Assembly (NCBI GenBank): GCA_021029095.1
Contig: JAJOHG010000001.1
Span: 1,860,001 to 1,924,000, forward strand
Source of the DNA: Phellopilus nigrolimitatus
Lineage: Eukaryota; Basidiomycota; Agaricomycetes; Hymenochaetales; Hymenochaetaceae
Length of the DNA: 64,000 bases
Direction: 5' to 3'
Positions within the stretch are counted from its first letter, which is position 1; each line of letters starts with the position of its first letter. Below, piece after piece: positions 36,906 through 48,093 of this stretch. A model generated the notes under the pieces. The model made no database searches, was not told the DNA's origin, and worked only from the letters and a program-made list of their open reading frames with translations. Position numbers and translations under genes: made by a program.

Positions 36906-39880
36906 CTACACAAATTCTTCCGCCACTGCTGCGCGTAGTTCCGCCAGACGCTCTTTCATCTTTGGTCTGTTTGGTAGCTGAAATCAGATGTCAATTTGAA
37001 ACATTCAGCTGGACACGTACACCTCGAGGAGTCCTGGCTTCTAGTACCTGCTTCTCGTCCTGAAGAGCAAGCCGCTTCTCTGCATCGAGCTTCGTGCTGC
37101 GAGCACAAATAAACGGCAAATCAGAAAAAGGAGAGAGAGGGAAAAGGGAAGGCGTACAAGACATATCCACCCTGCCCATCGTAGTGCAGGATCATTGAGT
37201 GGTATTTCCATAATGAAGGACGATGTGAGACAGTCAGAAGCGTGATACCCAGGCGTGTCGCATTCTCCATCATCTTCGTCTCCATATCAAGTGGGACAAG
37301 AGAAGTCGCTTCATCCAAAATGGCAAACTGCAATACGTCGGTTTTTAGCCGTGTGCATTTGCCACTCATTCCAAGAAATGAATTAACAACCTTTGGTCTG
37401 TGGTAAAACAGCCTGGCCCACGCAATCTTCTGCTGGTCACCACCGCTCAGTGCATCGCGCCAGTCACGCGCGGCATTCCACCCGCCTTCGCGCTCGACAA
37501 TGTGACCCATCTGGACAATGTCGAGGATGGAAAATAGGTCATCATCATTTATGCCGCCTGCTCACAGGATACTACTTTCAGAAAATTATTCGTGAAAGAC
37601 GGACAGCACTTACGAGCTAACATATCTTTCGTTGAGTGTGGATAAATAATCTGATCTCGAAGAGTACCCAATGAAAGGTAGGGACGCTGAGGAATGAGAA
37701 CAAATTCTGACGCTGGAGGCTTCCGAACTACCCCGCCATAGACAGGCCAGAGACCACCTAAAATCCTAAATAACGAGGATTTCCCACATCCATTCGGGCC
37801 AACTATTAGAAGATGTTGCTGAAAGAAATTCAGCATTGGAGATGTCAAATATCATAATGAACTTCACTTACACCCTGCTTAACATAGAAACTCAGTCTTT
37901 TAACAAGCACATCGCCATTGGGTGTCACGATTGGCACATTCTCGAATTCTATATCGTCCGAATCAACAACTTTCCCGCGACTCTTGAGGACTAGAAGCAC
38001 GTATGTCTCAGTAATGCATTCGTGGAACAACGTGAAGCTTACTTTGGGCATTCTCTTCATCATTTGCACTACTGACAAGTGCCTTCTCGAACTTGCCCTT
38101 CTTTATGTCGGACATCGTGTCGAGGAGCTGTGATACACGCGCAGTGTATCCCGCAAGCTCGGATAGATCCTTGTAGGAGTACATGACACGGCCAAAGGCA
38201 TCTGTTAGGTTGTTAACCCAAATTTACTTGATTCGACAAGTTTAATGCGTGCTCACCGGACGATGAAAGCAAAAGACGTCGGTTGGTCACGAAGCCTGAA
38301 GAACATCTTATCAGCCACGGTGAATGAAAACATTATTATTCCTCACCTTCTGTCCTGCTTCCAAAGTCGAGATTCTCCATTCCTGGAAGCTTGAAAAACA
38401 TAGGAATTGCACAGATACACAGCTACGAAAATGTTTGGTGAGATTACATCACTCGTCAACTTAGATATTTACCCCAAAGCTTCCCCACAACCATCTACAG
38501 CACCAATCAGTTTGTTTCACGCACGCTTATAATTCGACTCACTTGATGATCCCCTCCTCCGCAATCCCGTGCCATACCTTAATCTGAAGGACGCGATTCA
38601 CATGTTTGACTAATCCGAAATAGTCGCGCTCGATAATCATTTTCTCCGTCTCCTCACCACCAAAGAAAGCAACCTCTTCAGAAAACTCCGCGAGTCGCGA
38701 ATGGGAATGTCGTAACTGTCCGGATAGTTGAGCCTCCTCGGCGGTGTATTTTCCAAAGGAAGGTGTAAGAGCGCGCACTGGTAACCAGTTAACAACACAG
38801 AATGAGTAGCAGCTTTACAAAATTCGAGAATATAAATCGTACGGAGACTCGCAGATGCCTGAACAAGTCCGACGAGAAGTACGAGCCCTTCTGCCCCGAC
38901 GTTTTGAGATAGCTGATAGTTGTATAACACGACATCTAGGACGGGCTTCGCAAGATTGGCATATATTGCTGCAAGATGTGTCGAGAAACGTTGTATGTCA
39001 ACCGTAATCATTCTGAGAAAATGCGTCAATCAAGGTCATTCTTAGTGAAGGGATAGGAAACATACTGATCAGGATTCTGTATCCTGTCATCAAGATTTGC
39101 TACAAAGATACTCGGAATCAACATGGGGGAAGACAGAGGAAGTCGAGCATATACCCACTCATTTTATAGAAAACTTTGCTCTGGTCATTTTCGTCGCCCA
39201 AGTACTGCTTCATTACTTCGCCTGTCAAACGCGTGCGATACGCTATGGCAAGTTTATTTTGAATATAACTTAGCAGGCTGTTGCACGCTGTCGCCGGTAT
39301 GGCGACCAAGAGCCAGCGAATAATGTTTAGGAGAAATGGAAGGGGCTGTGCTCGCACTAGGGAGGCCACTATCCTGGGGTAAAATAGAGATGCATCGGCT
39401 GTGGCTCGGTAATACATTCCAAGAGTCACTTACTTCCCATCCAATGCTGCAACGTAAAGGGAGATCGCAGTCCGAAATATTAGCAAACTCGAGTGATAGA
39501 ATAGCAACAAGGCCTCCTTCGAGCGAAGGCCTGGTATGCATATTCGTAGAATCCTTGATAGACGCTCGTAGAACACGGCATCGACCTGGTAGCAGAGCAC
39601 GAAGTGAGTACAAGCAACGTGAACAATAATGGCGAAGGACACCTACCGCGACTCGCGTGTGCTTCCCTTGCTTCTCGTCCGCCTTCATTTTCCCCTTTCC
39701 CTTCCGGTTCGTTTGCGGAGATGTCATCCTGCCCGACACGCTGAGATAGGAGGACGAGATAATGTACATGATGAAGCCAGCCGTCAAGACGCGCTGGACC
39801 ACTGGCCTATGCTTTGCATAGGAAGTCGTAACCTGTGCGATTTGCGCCTTGGACGGGCGGATAGACGAGATCGAGGACAT
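36906..39880 (-). CDS. Peroxisomal ABC half-transporter, subfamily D (Pxa1/Pxa2/ALDP type)
   Basis: Half-transporter of the peroxisomal membrane that dimerises to import long-chain acyl-CoA. N-terminal membrane domain: [81 protein letters not shown], then the family motif [20 protein letters not shown] and [13 protein letters not shown] (EAA-like). ATPase domain: [20 protein letters not shown] (Walker A), [20 protein letters not shown] (Q-loop), [17 protein letters not shown] (signature), [11 protein letters not shown] (Walker B) and [11 protein letters not shown] (H-loop). About 15 short introns. The start at 39880 is chosen as the first ATG of the frame; the stop is at 36906-36908. All catalytic motifs are intact. 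Which of the two fungal paralogues it is cannot be decided here. Confidence 0.92.
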
Positions 39881-40100
39881 GTTGGACACAGTCGGTAAGA
39901 GTTAGTAAGAGTAGCTGCAGACTTAATGAGGGGACGGTGATAGACGTTATTCGGCGCGTTCCCAGTTTACCTTCTCAAGAGACGTCGCGCCTTTCATGTG
40001 AAATCGCAAACCGCGGCAATTACAAAGCTTTCTCACGAGAACCGGAACGACTGAGTCCTTCTAGACAAGAAAATATTTACATGTGTATTTTATCTCGATG

Positions 40101-41162
40101 TTATATCAGGCCTTCCGCTTTGTGCCTTTCTACGTACGCGATGACCGCTTTCCAATCTTTCACTCGACTCACGTTTTCTGGCAGCACGTTGTTCACGTTC
40201 TCGTCCTTCCACCACTCCCGCCCGTGCTCAAAATTTAGCCTCTCCTTGAATCCAAGATGATCCTGAGGGTGCTCTAACCGCGACTCGCGCTTGTTCCATG
40301 AATAGTCACCGAAGAGCAAAACTGGTATCTGTGGAGTTGCATCCCTCGCGCACGCGAGCGCGTTTTCGACGGAGTCGTCGATAAGGAGCCGCGCTTTTAG
40401 TCTATGGCAGACCTGGGAAGAAAATCGTCAGCACTCAGAAATGGATAAGTTTTGCAACACCATTCATTCACGACTTACTTCGGCTTTCCCCACTTTGAAA
40501 TGGACTTCGATCCCGTCTTCGTCCTTGAGGAACTGGCCTGTGCATACTAAGTCGTCGAAAGCATCTATGTATGCACGGGCAAATTTGCACAACTTAGCTG
40601 CTGACATAAATAATGTTTCTACGACGCAACAACGTACCCGGGTAATATTGGTCAAGCCACTTTTGCGTGAGTTTCTGCTCCTCGGCGTGCCTAGCCGTGA
40701 TGATGACGAGCTTGAAACCCATGTCGCGGAGTGCCTGCACACCCTCCAACGCCCCTAACACTGGCTTGGGCGTCATGATGCTCGTGGCATAGTAAATCTT
40801 CACTTTGTTATGTACCTCTGTCGGTGTCCCCCAGTCTGGATTCTACGCACGGCTTAAGTCTTCAAGTTCGAGTGCAGAACACAATGCTCTAATACATGCA
40901 ACGCACCTTCCAGTAATGATAATCTTATGACGGTTTAGCTATAATCAAAATTCTGGGAGTAATTCAGAGCTCTCCTTACAATGGAAGTCGTCTAGAACCA
41001 TGTTCGTTCCATAGTGGGAGTTGTGCCCTTAGTGCCCGTTGAAAGTGAGCACAGGAAACACTCGAAGTATATCCTTACTATCAGCTTACAGTCGGCCACG
41101 GCTTGGTTTGTCTGACTTAGCACATCATCGACATCGACAGCGATGACAGGTTTTTCGGACAT
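40101..41162 (-). CDS. HAD-superfamily nucleotidase-like protein
   Basis: Haloacid-dehalogenase fold protein, probably a soluble phosphatase or 5'-nucleotidase of the NT5C/YqfW-like group. MSEKPVIAVDVDDVLSQTNQ carries motif I (DVDD) with the nucleophile Asp. FKLVIITARHAEEQKLTQKWL carries motif II (T after VII). HFKVGKAEVCHRLKARLLIDDS carries the Lys of motif III and the acidic pair of motif IV. The C-terminal part has VLLFGDYSWNKRESR and FEHGREWWKDENVNNVLPENV, seen in fungal members. Introns near 40880-41090 and 40535-40640. Substrate unknown. The start at 41162 is the ATG that opens motif I. The upstream side faces the inverted-repeat element, whose left end lies only 105 bases away. Confidence 0.78.
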
Positions 41163-41267
41163 CGAGTTGGTATGTAGAAGTAGTGCACTGACTCGATCTC
41201 CGTTTATCTTATCTCACGCTGACGTAATGACAATTCCAGTCGTTTACAAGTACAAAAGAATCCAAGA

Positions 41268-41365
41268 ATTACTGTGCTTTTCATAAATAATGACAGTTTC
41301 GAATGAAACGAATGAAGTTTGGTCCCTGAGACCCCGCAAACCCCTGTCCTAATTAGGCTGCCGCG
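41268..41365 (+). repeat. Outer terminal inverted repeat, left
   Basis: Begins attactgtgcttttcat and ends ggctgccgcg. Its reverse complement is 43281-43378, with a single difference (t/c in ggtccctgag). It contains the 10-base palindrome cctaattagg at 41348-41357. Confidence 0.92.
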
Positions 41366-41419
41366 CCACCTCACTACATGTAACTTGAGCTAGTTTTATT
41401 TTCTTCTCACTGTACCTAC

Positions 41420-42190
41420 TACTCCTTGTCAAACGACCTCGTCGTGCACCTCGACTTCAACATATCTCGAGCGGATACGCAAGCGCAGATGTCAGGCTTG
41501 TCTGGAATCATATGGCGATAGCATTCTCGATCCCAAAACCCCTCGGATTCGATCCTCGCCGAAGTAGCCGCTCGAAAGACGTAAGTCATGCGTAGCAATT
41601 GGAACACTGTGAGCCCTTCTCTACTGCTGCAAGGATTCGAGGAACACAGTTTGGTCGACAAAGGTGGACGAGGTGAGATTGTCGCTAGGCTCATCTTCAA
41701 TCTGGCATACGATGAGGCGCCGGATACCTATGAGGAGGACACTTCGGAGAGCAGAAAGAATCCTTTGGACGAAAACCTGACGGGTTTTCCGTTTTACAGC
41801 AAGAGTGTACGCTGAAGTACTTCATCGTAGCACTCTTTGGGGAAAAACATGCAGAACACGTCTTCGGAAGCTACCCCGACAATGTCCGAAATGGACAGAC
41901 TTTCAGGCAGGCGTTCGAGCGCGCCAGGGTACGCTTTATACACTTCCAGTGTGCAAGGAACTCATCGGCCATATCGGTAGAGGCAGCTTGAATAGTGGCA
42001 GCTCGTGCAATGGCTTTTCAATGCAGTTCTGGTCAAACGGGGACGGACATATTCATCCCGGTCATCTTGCAGGACGAAGAGCACTGCGACTAAGGCAGCT
42101 CCTGCGTGTTCCCCTGCAGAGAACAGCACGACTGCCCTAACTGTTGCGACAAGCTCGAGGCGTCCTGCAATGGTAGCGCACCCATGATAC
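41420..42190 (+). pseudogene. Decayed gene relic inside the inverted-repeat element
   Basis: Pieces of one protein can be read on the plus strand in shifting frames with stops: SADVRLVWNHMAIAF near 41485, FEEHSLVDKGGRGEIVARLIF near 41635-41700, LKYFIVALFGEKHAEHVFG near 41815-41870 and AMAFQCSSGQTGTDIFIPVIL near 42005-42070. From memory, GGRGE(I/F)VARL followed by a FIxALFG block and an IQCxxxQxGVDIxIPV block resembles a large family of uncharacterised Agaricomycete proteins. The copy is clearly not functional. Confidence 0.5.
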
Positions 42191-42448
42191 TCTATTTTCG
42201 CAATCGGCTGTTCGCTGTCGGTGTATAATGTAGTAGATAGCAAAAAGGTATACACGACACTACTGTCGTCTCGCAAGAACATCTTCGATCAACGTTCGAC
42301 TTCGTCTCGATATATGAAAATGATAGTACAGCAGTAAGTCGCAGAAAGGATAGAAACAAAATATATTTGACAAGGAATAGTAGGTACAGCGAGAAGAAAA
42401 GAAAACTAGCACAGGTTACATGTAGCGAGGTTGCGTTGTTGAAAGCAA

Positions 42449-42545
42449 TAGGGGAGCTCAAAGTTGAGCATGCGACATTCAATGTTCATGACGCCTGCCT
42501 TATTAGGTCGGGCTCATGATGTGATGGCTGGTCACGGATCCCTGA
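42449..42545 (+). repeat. Inner inverted repeat, left arm
   Basis: Begins taggggagctcaaagttgag and runs to ggtcacggatccctga. It matches the reverse complement of 43147-43243 with about six mismatches, so it is older or less constrained than the outer pair. Confidence 0.88.
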
Positions 42546-43146
42546 GCTGAGCAAACAAAGCCAAGCAACGTTACTCGTTGCGTTACTGCGCATGTCGTCG
42601 ATCCTGCTTACTATTTTGCTGCCCCTCATTTTTTTTTCTTGTTTCTATATGGCCTAAGTATGAAAATCAAAAAAGTTCAGCTGCTAGAGCAGAGTCTCGA
42701 AGCAGAGTATGAAGCATGTATGCACACATAACATAATCATGTAGGTTTTCTTGAGGCATAGTGAAAATAAATAAGCAGATGAGATGGTATATAACTCTTG
42801 TTAGCTATACAAAACATGAGTGAGAGGTCCAGAAAGAGTCCGCTGTGCCTGAATATGGAAATTCGTTCCCATCTGCGCTGCAGCCAGCTCACCACTTAAT
42901 TTACCGCCGGCATCGCCTCAAACCTCAACCAAATATTGGCTTCAGATCACACAAAATGCAGGTTAAGCTTATATAAAATTGGATTATTAGACACATGAGA
43001 CAGAGATACAAACATACACATCAGAATTTGAAGCTAGGGAGTTGAAGAACGACATGCTGAGCACATGGGAATCCATATTTAGGCACGACAGACACTTTAG
43101 GATTAAATGTGACTTAGTGTGACCAGGGTCTGGATGGGCTCGGCCG

Positions 43147-43243
43147 TCATGGATCCGTGACCAGCAATCACATCATGAGGCCGGCCTAATTAGGCAGGCG
43201 TCATGAACATTCAATGTCGCATGCTCAACTTTGAGCTCCCCTA
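43147..43243 (-). repeat. Inner inverted repeat, right arm
   Basis: Partner of 42449-42545. It lies only 37 bases from the outer right repeat and carries the same cctaattagg palindrome (43185-43194). Confidence 0.88.
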
Positions 43244-43280
43244 ATGGCGGACGAAATGCGACGCGTCGAGACTGGCACGA

Positions 43281-43378
43281 CGCGGCAGCCTAATTAGGAC
43301 AGGGGTTTGCGGGGTCTCAGGGGCCAAACTTCATTCGTTTCATTCGAAACTGTCATTATTTATGAAAAGCACAGTAAT
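43281..43378 (-). repeat. Outer terminal inverted repeat, right
   Basis: Inverted partner of 41268-41365. It contains cctaattagg at 43289-43298 and ends 80 bases before the carbonic anhydrase stop codon. Confidence 0.92.
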
Positions 43379-43458
43379 GTACATATGCACTATTAGCATT
43401 TAAGATTCGGATCTTCGAACCTTACACGACTTGCCTCACCTAAAGAAAGAAAAGAAAT

Positions 43459-44160
43459 TCAGACGCGTTTCATGGCGGGCAAGTCTATCCAACTCACTTT
43501 ACCAGTCTCAACCTCGTACACCCACCCCGTGATCGTACCGTCATGTAGGACAAGCGGGTGTTCCTTCAGGTACTTTACATCATCGTGAACACTCTTCTCC
43601 AGCTGCGAAAACGAGTAGAAGTTGATCGTGTCGACCTCCTCCGCCGCAGTAGGATATTTGCCCTTGAGCGTAGTCTTGAGGTCCTCATCTTTGAAGGTAA
43701 GCATGCCACAGTCTGTGTGGTGGAAGACGGAAATATCGTGAGTGCCGAGAAGCTGTTGCGAGACGATGATGCTGCGGAGGCCATCTTTACTGCTCGATAG
43801 AACAGAGGTCAGAACCTGCGAGTGAAGTCAAGTAAACCTAGTAGGTACATACGCGATACCTCCTGCATTTCGGATCACATGAGCTTCGCCTTCGGCGATG
43901 CCGAGATGGTCGGCAGGACTGAGACACGTAGGGGTCAAAGAAAGAACAGACTAATCATAAGGTCACACTTACTTGAGACGAGCATCCATGCATGTCACTG
44001 TAAATCGCTGCCGCTCAGAGGTATATAGATAAGTGTATGCACCACAGCCACACGTACAGATAATCAACTTCTTGCTCGGCGGTAGCGGGAGGCTACCCTT
44101 ATCGCCGAAGCTTTCGACATACTTCTTATTGGCGGCATGAAATTTGTGGTGAGGAGACAT
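43459..44160 (-). CDS. Beta-class carbonic anhydrase
   Basis: Zinc enzyme interconverting CO2 and bicarbonate. After MSPHHKFHAANKKYVESFGDK the spliced frame reads LIILTCMDARL (zinc Cys and the Asp-Arg dyad), then PADHLGIAEGEAHVIRNAGG, DGLRSIIVSQQLLGTHDISVFHHTDCGM (zinc His and Cys) and a C-terminal segment ending VYEVETGKVSWIDLPAMKRV. All three protein zinc ligands are present. Length about 170 residues, at the short end for the class. Three introns: about 43986-44054, one after HLG-region at about 43905-43970 and one near 43795-43855. It sits directly next to the right end of the inverted-repeat element, with 80 bases between that repeat and the stop codon. Confidence 0.92.
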
Positions 44161-44808
44161 GGCTACTGGTCAGACGCGTGTGAGGATGGTACGGCGGAGG
44201 CTGGATTATGCCCAAACGAGTGTTAAATGCTTCGTTATATAGAGCACGGCTATGGCGCAATCATACAGGACATGGCGCCATACACGATAAGAGAGTGGCG
44301 CGGACGAAACTCGAAATAGTTCGAAGGCAGCCGAATGGTCAATAATAATTGGCCTAGGTCTCTCGTTATTCGAGGCACAGAGGGTCTCCGCGGAAATCGA
44401 CAATGAACGCTATGCTATCCACGCGACGCCAGCCTAACAAGAGGATGATATCGTTGACAACCTAAAACAAAGCGTGAATTATGCAGCAGGCTGTCTGAAG
44501 AAAGATGTACAGTAGAAGCAAACGTACTCATCCGGCGCAAATGATCTCTGAGTGTCGCTGTCGGTTTGTGTTTTGTCGGGCTATCCTTTCTCTCGATTAG
44601 ATGCGTCATCCCAGTATCATTTAAATGATACTTGAGCTAGTCTCTGCGAGCCAGTAGAGTAGAAAATTGCGTGATGGTCAAGCAGCAAGCTTGACAGTGA
44701 CATTTGGCAGAGCTTGAGCAGCTTGACGTCATCCATTTTATTACGTAACCATATAGCCAAAGTTACATGTCCGAATCGCGTGCTTTGTAGACGTCGGGAG
44801 TCGCAACG
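44161..44808. promoter_or_regulatory. Divergent promoter region of carbonic anhydrase and RINT1
   Basis: About 650 bases between divergent starts, no gene recognised. It holds a perfect 20-base AT-rich palindrome at 44613-44632 and a local repeat of the word agcttgag/agcttgac near 44680-44730. Confidence 0.4.
44613..44632. promoter_or_regulatory. Perfect 20-bp AT-rich palindrome
   Basis: agtatcatttaaatgatact equals its reverse complement. It lies 177 bases upstream of the RINT1 start. Candidate regulatory site or a small hairpin; no factor can be named. Confidence 0.4.
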
Positions 44809-47800
44809 ATGAGCTCGCTACAGATTCAGACATTGTTACAGCCGCCAGACCAAGCTGCTTCTGTCCAGCATGCAATATCCTATCTCAATAGCTCGTTTCC
44901 CACCTTGCGCGAAGCGTCCTCTGGCAGCGCGCTTCAGCTTTCTATAGACACAACGAAGTCGGCATCCGACGACTATAATGCCCAAGTGCGTCCTGGACGT
45001 CGTTTCTGCATTTCCAGATGACGTGCTCATCACTACATACCTAGCTTAGCTCGCGTCCTCCAGAACGGGCATCGATAAGCTCATCCAGAGTACCCGGAAC
45101 AGCACGAAAGAACACATTGTGAACGCCCAGGAACTCTCTCTTCTTCGACATTCCCTTGCAGATGAGCTCACCGGTCTTTCCGAGGAACTTGAGTCAGTTA
45201 CGTCGCCTGGTGTCTCGGAACCATCGCTACTGGAAGAAATCGAAACGCTTCATCGCAACTTGAAGGAGCTTCAGAGTGTGAAAGAATACGTGCAAGTCAT
45301 ACACAGAGCTCTCCAGCTTAGGTCAGTCTAGAAACTGCAATTCTGCCAAAGAAAACATTCCATAGTTTTCGTTTCTAGCGAGGATTCTGTGAAGAACTTG
45401 CAACAGGCATCGCCATCGTCTCCCATAACCGAAGCATCTGTCGCAGACTACGTTCTCCTGCAGGAGCTTGTTACATCTATACAACGCGCTTGCACACAGG
45501 TTCAAAGTGATACTGGGCAGGATTTAAAGCTTCTCTCTTTTCTCAAAGATCTTCTCGACAAGACGTGGATTCGTATCAAGGATGTTCTGTCCTCGTAAGT
45601 CCTTGTCTTTTCTAAGACAAATCGGTTGGGCTCAGACACGAACGTGCCAGATCGTTACTCTCTGCTGCTGAGAAACTTCACTGGCCTATGCCTGTTGACT
45701 ACGCCGCGGCGAGTTTAGAGTCCCGAAAGGCCTTCGAAAGCGCATTCGCAAACTTTCTCGGGCTGCAGGAAATGTACGTGTCTGAAACGCTTTCCCGTCT
45801 GTTCGGCTCTGTAAACTTCGTTCAAACTAGAGGCGAGAAGTTGCAGCCTGCGCAAGAGGCTAACGATAGTAATAAGCCCTTCCAGGGCGGCCTATATCCA
45901 CTTCAGGCGCTCATTCGCCCGGTCGCGCTAAGATTTAAGTATCATTTCGAGGGAACGCGCCAAACTAACAGACTTGATAAGGCGAGCTTCAGTCTTTTTC
46001 TTCTTCTCAGCATGCCCTGAATATCCATTAGCCCGAGTGGTACTTCGCCCATATTCTGAACGTGTCTCACGAACACCGTCCTTTCCTCGAAATCGTAATT
46101 CAGCGGCTTCTCCAGTCCTCCAAATATACTTCGATCAGTGCATGGGTACGTCAATACTTAGGACTTCGACGTCCTTAGAATAGAAGCTGGGCTGACTCTT
46201 CGGGCTTTGCAACGTAGCGCGAATTCACCCGCCTCCTTCTTCCGATTGTCTCTCGAAAGCTCAGGCGCTCCATGCCTGCTTTACTGTCCCATCCACCCCT
46301 GCTAGCGCACACCGTCTATCAGGCGTTGGCATTCGACGACGCGCTGCGCGATGCAGGATTCAGCCTCGTCGGTACGGAGGTAACGCTGAATGCGGTCGAT
46401 GACGTAAGTGCCTGGGAAGGAACGAGCGATATAGTTCTGGGGAGCAAAGAATGGTTTGATGCATGGCTGGAAGGGGAACGGAAGTGTATGTCCACAGTCA
46501 CTAATTATGCAACACTGACTTCTGTGCTCACTTTTTTGTTTTTTCAATTGCTTCGCGGATAGTCGCAGAAGACCAATATAACGAGATTATCATATCTGCG
46601 GATGCATGGCAATTATCCGACGATGCAGAAGAGGACACAGCAAATGTTCGAGAAGTTCGGCCCACGAATTCTGCACGACGTGTCAAAGTTTTGATCGAGC
46701 AAATAACCGGTAGGTTTCCGAATGATGGTACTATATGCATATATTTACGTTTGCGGAACGAATTTGCAGACCGCTACAGACCGCTCCCACGTTTCTTGCA
46801 CAAGACGCGTTTCCTCACTGCTGTACAAGTGCCTATCCTCGAGCTATATCACACGCGCATCTCCGACTCGCTCGATGCCTTTGAGACGCTGTCATCTTTT
46901 CTTGTACGCGCGGTTCCAGGCTCACTTGCTGGTCAAGCCGGTCATGGGCGCGACACGAAGAACATGACCGCCGGCGTGGAAGGTACGCAGAGGCTCATCA
47001 AAGCCTACGTGAGTGCACGGTGGATTGCTGGCGTTATGGCAGCTTGGGGCGAGGATATGGTTCGTCCTTTTCTCGTCTTTTAGGGGATGGATCCATTTAT
47101 TTGAAGCGGTTTAGTTCTTCCTCGAGCTCTGGCACCAAATATGTGAAAAGGCGTCTTTGCGGAGCCGCGTTGAGGACATTAACTCACTGCCGAATCCGAA
47201 CGTTGTCAACGAAGAAGGCACAATATTCGAGGAGCTCGTCACACAGTACAACAAGCTCGCTGAACGCACGGAGAGCATGCTCGTCAGGCAAATCTGTGGC
47301 GAGGTCGAGGCTGACCTGAAAGCGCATATTTACAAGTAGGTGCTACTGATGTGAACCTGTTTCAAATATCCTAATTTCACGAATTTTAGGCAATCAAACG
47401 CGTCTCCCGAAGGCGCGAGTGAAGATATCGTGCTCTCACAGACACTACTTGGCCCAATCGCACGTTTCTCGGCGCACCTTTCCCTCCTGCGCAAGACGCT
47501 GCCTGTACCGACGGTTGTCGGGCTATACCGTAAGGTAGGAAGCCACATAGCGCTGCATGTACTTCAGCGGCAAGTACTTTACCAAGGGCGGAGACGCATG
47601 AACTCGCTGGAGGGCCGTGTGATACTGGACGAAACAAGGCTATGGGTGGAAACGAGTCGGATGGCACTCGGGGGAAGCGTGCGCCGTGTGGAGGGACCTT
47701 GGGAGCGCCTACTGGAGGCAGGGCGGCTGCTGAGCCTGGAGGGGGACGCGTTCGAGAGGGCGGTGAACGCCGTACGACTGGGGAAGGAAGGGGAGTACGA

Positions 47801-47888
47801 AAAGCTGGTGGAGACGGTGGGGATCGGTGAAATGAGCAACGAGGAGGTCATGGATGTCCTTAGCGTCCGTGAGGACTATCCAAAGTAA
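44809..47888 (+). CDS. RINT1/Tip20 family protein of the Dsl1/NRZ tethering complex
   Basis: Tether for Golgi-to-ER COPI vesicles at the ER membrane. The N-terminal part is coiled-coil (ISYLNSSFPTLREASS, LRHSLADELTGLSEELESV, LLEEIETLHRNLKELQSVKEYVQVI). The RINT1/TIP1 domain follows: LHWPMPVDYAAASLESRKAF, PLQALIRPVALRFKYHFEG, RQTNRLDKPEWYFAHILN, HRPFLEIVIQRLL, KEWFDAWLEGERKFAEDQY, RFLTAVQVPILELYHTRISD, FLELWHQICE and a C-terminal RVILDETRLWVETSR and EDYPK. At least nine introns. The intron at 45982-46031 begins GC instead of GT (aag/gcgagc), yet joins two conserved blocks in phase. The family call rests on the PEWYFAH and WFDAWLEGERKFA blocks. The frame is otherwise clean. Confidence 0.88.
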
Positions 47889-48093
47889 TAATCGCCTACG
47901 TATACATACGTATTATATTGGCCTTTTTTTTTCTGCCGGGCCGTCGGAGGCCGACTACAAACATCTCACGGAAGCAAAAACGAGCGCACGTGGCCTGACG
48001 CGACCTATGACGGAGTGCATACAGCTGCGTCCTCAGGCTATCATTCCCACCATTCGCTACGAACGCTCTTGACAACGACAGCAGCAATTGAAT

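Larger units (their letters stand above)
41268..43378. mobile_element. Inverted-repeat-bounded element (2.1 kb) with nested second inverted repeat
   Basis: The ends 41268-41365 and 43281-43378 are inverted copies, 98 bases each with one mismatch. A second inverted pair of 97 bases lies inside (42449-42545 and 43147-43243). No target-site duplication is visible directly outside the outer repeats. There is no intact transposase; the only coding relic is a broken gene at about 41420-42190. The best description is a non-autonomous TIR or fold-back element, possibly one element inserted in another. Superfamily cannot be assigned. Confidence 0.7.
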
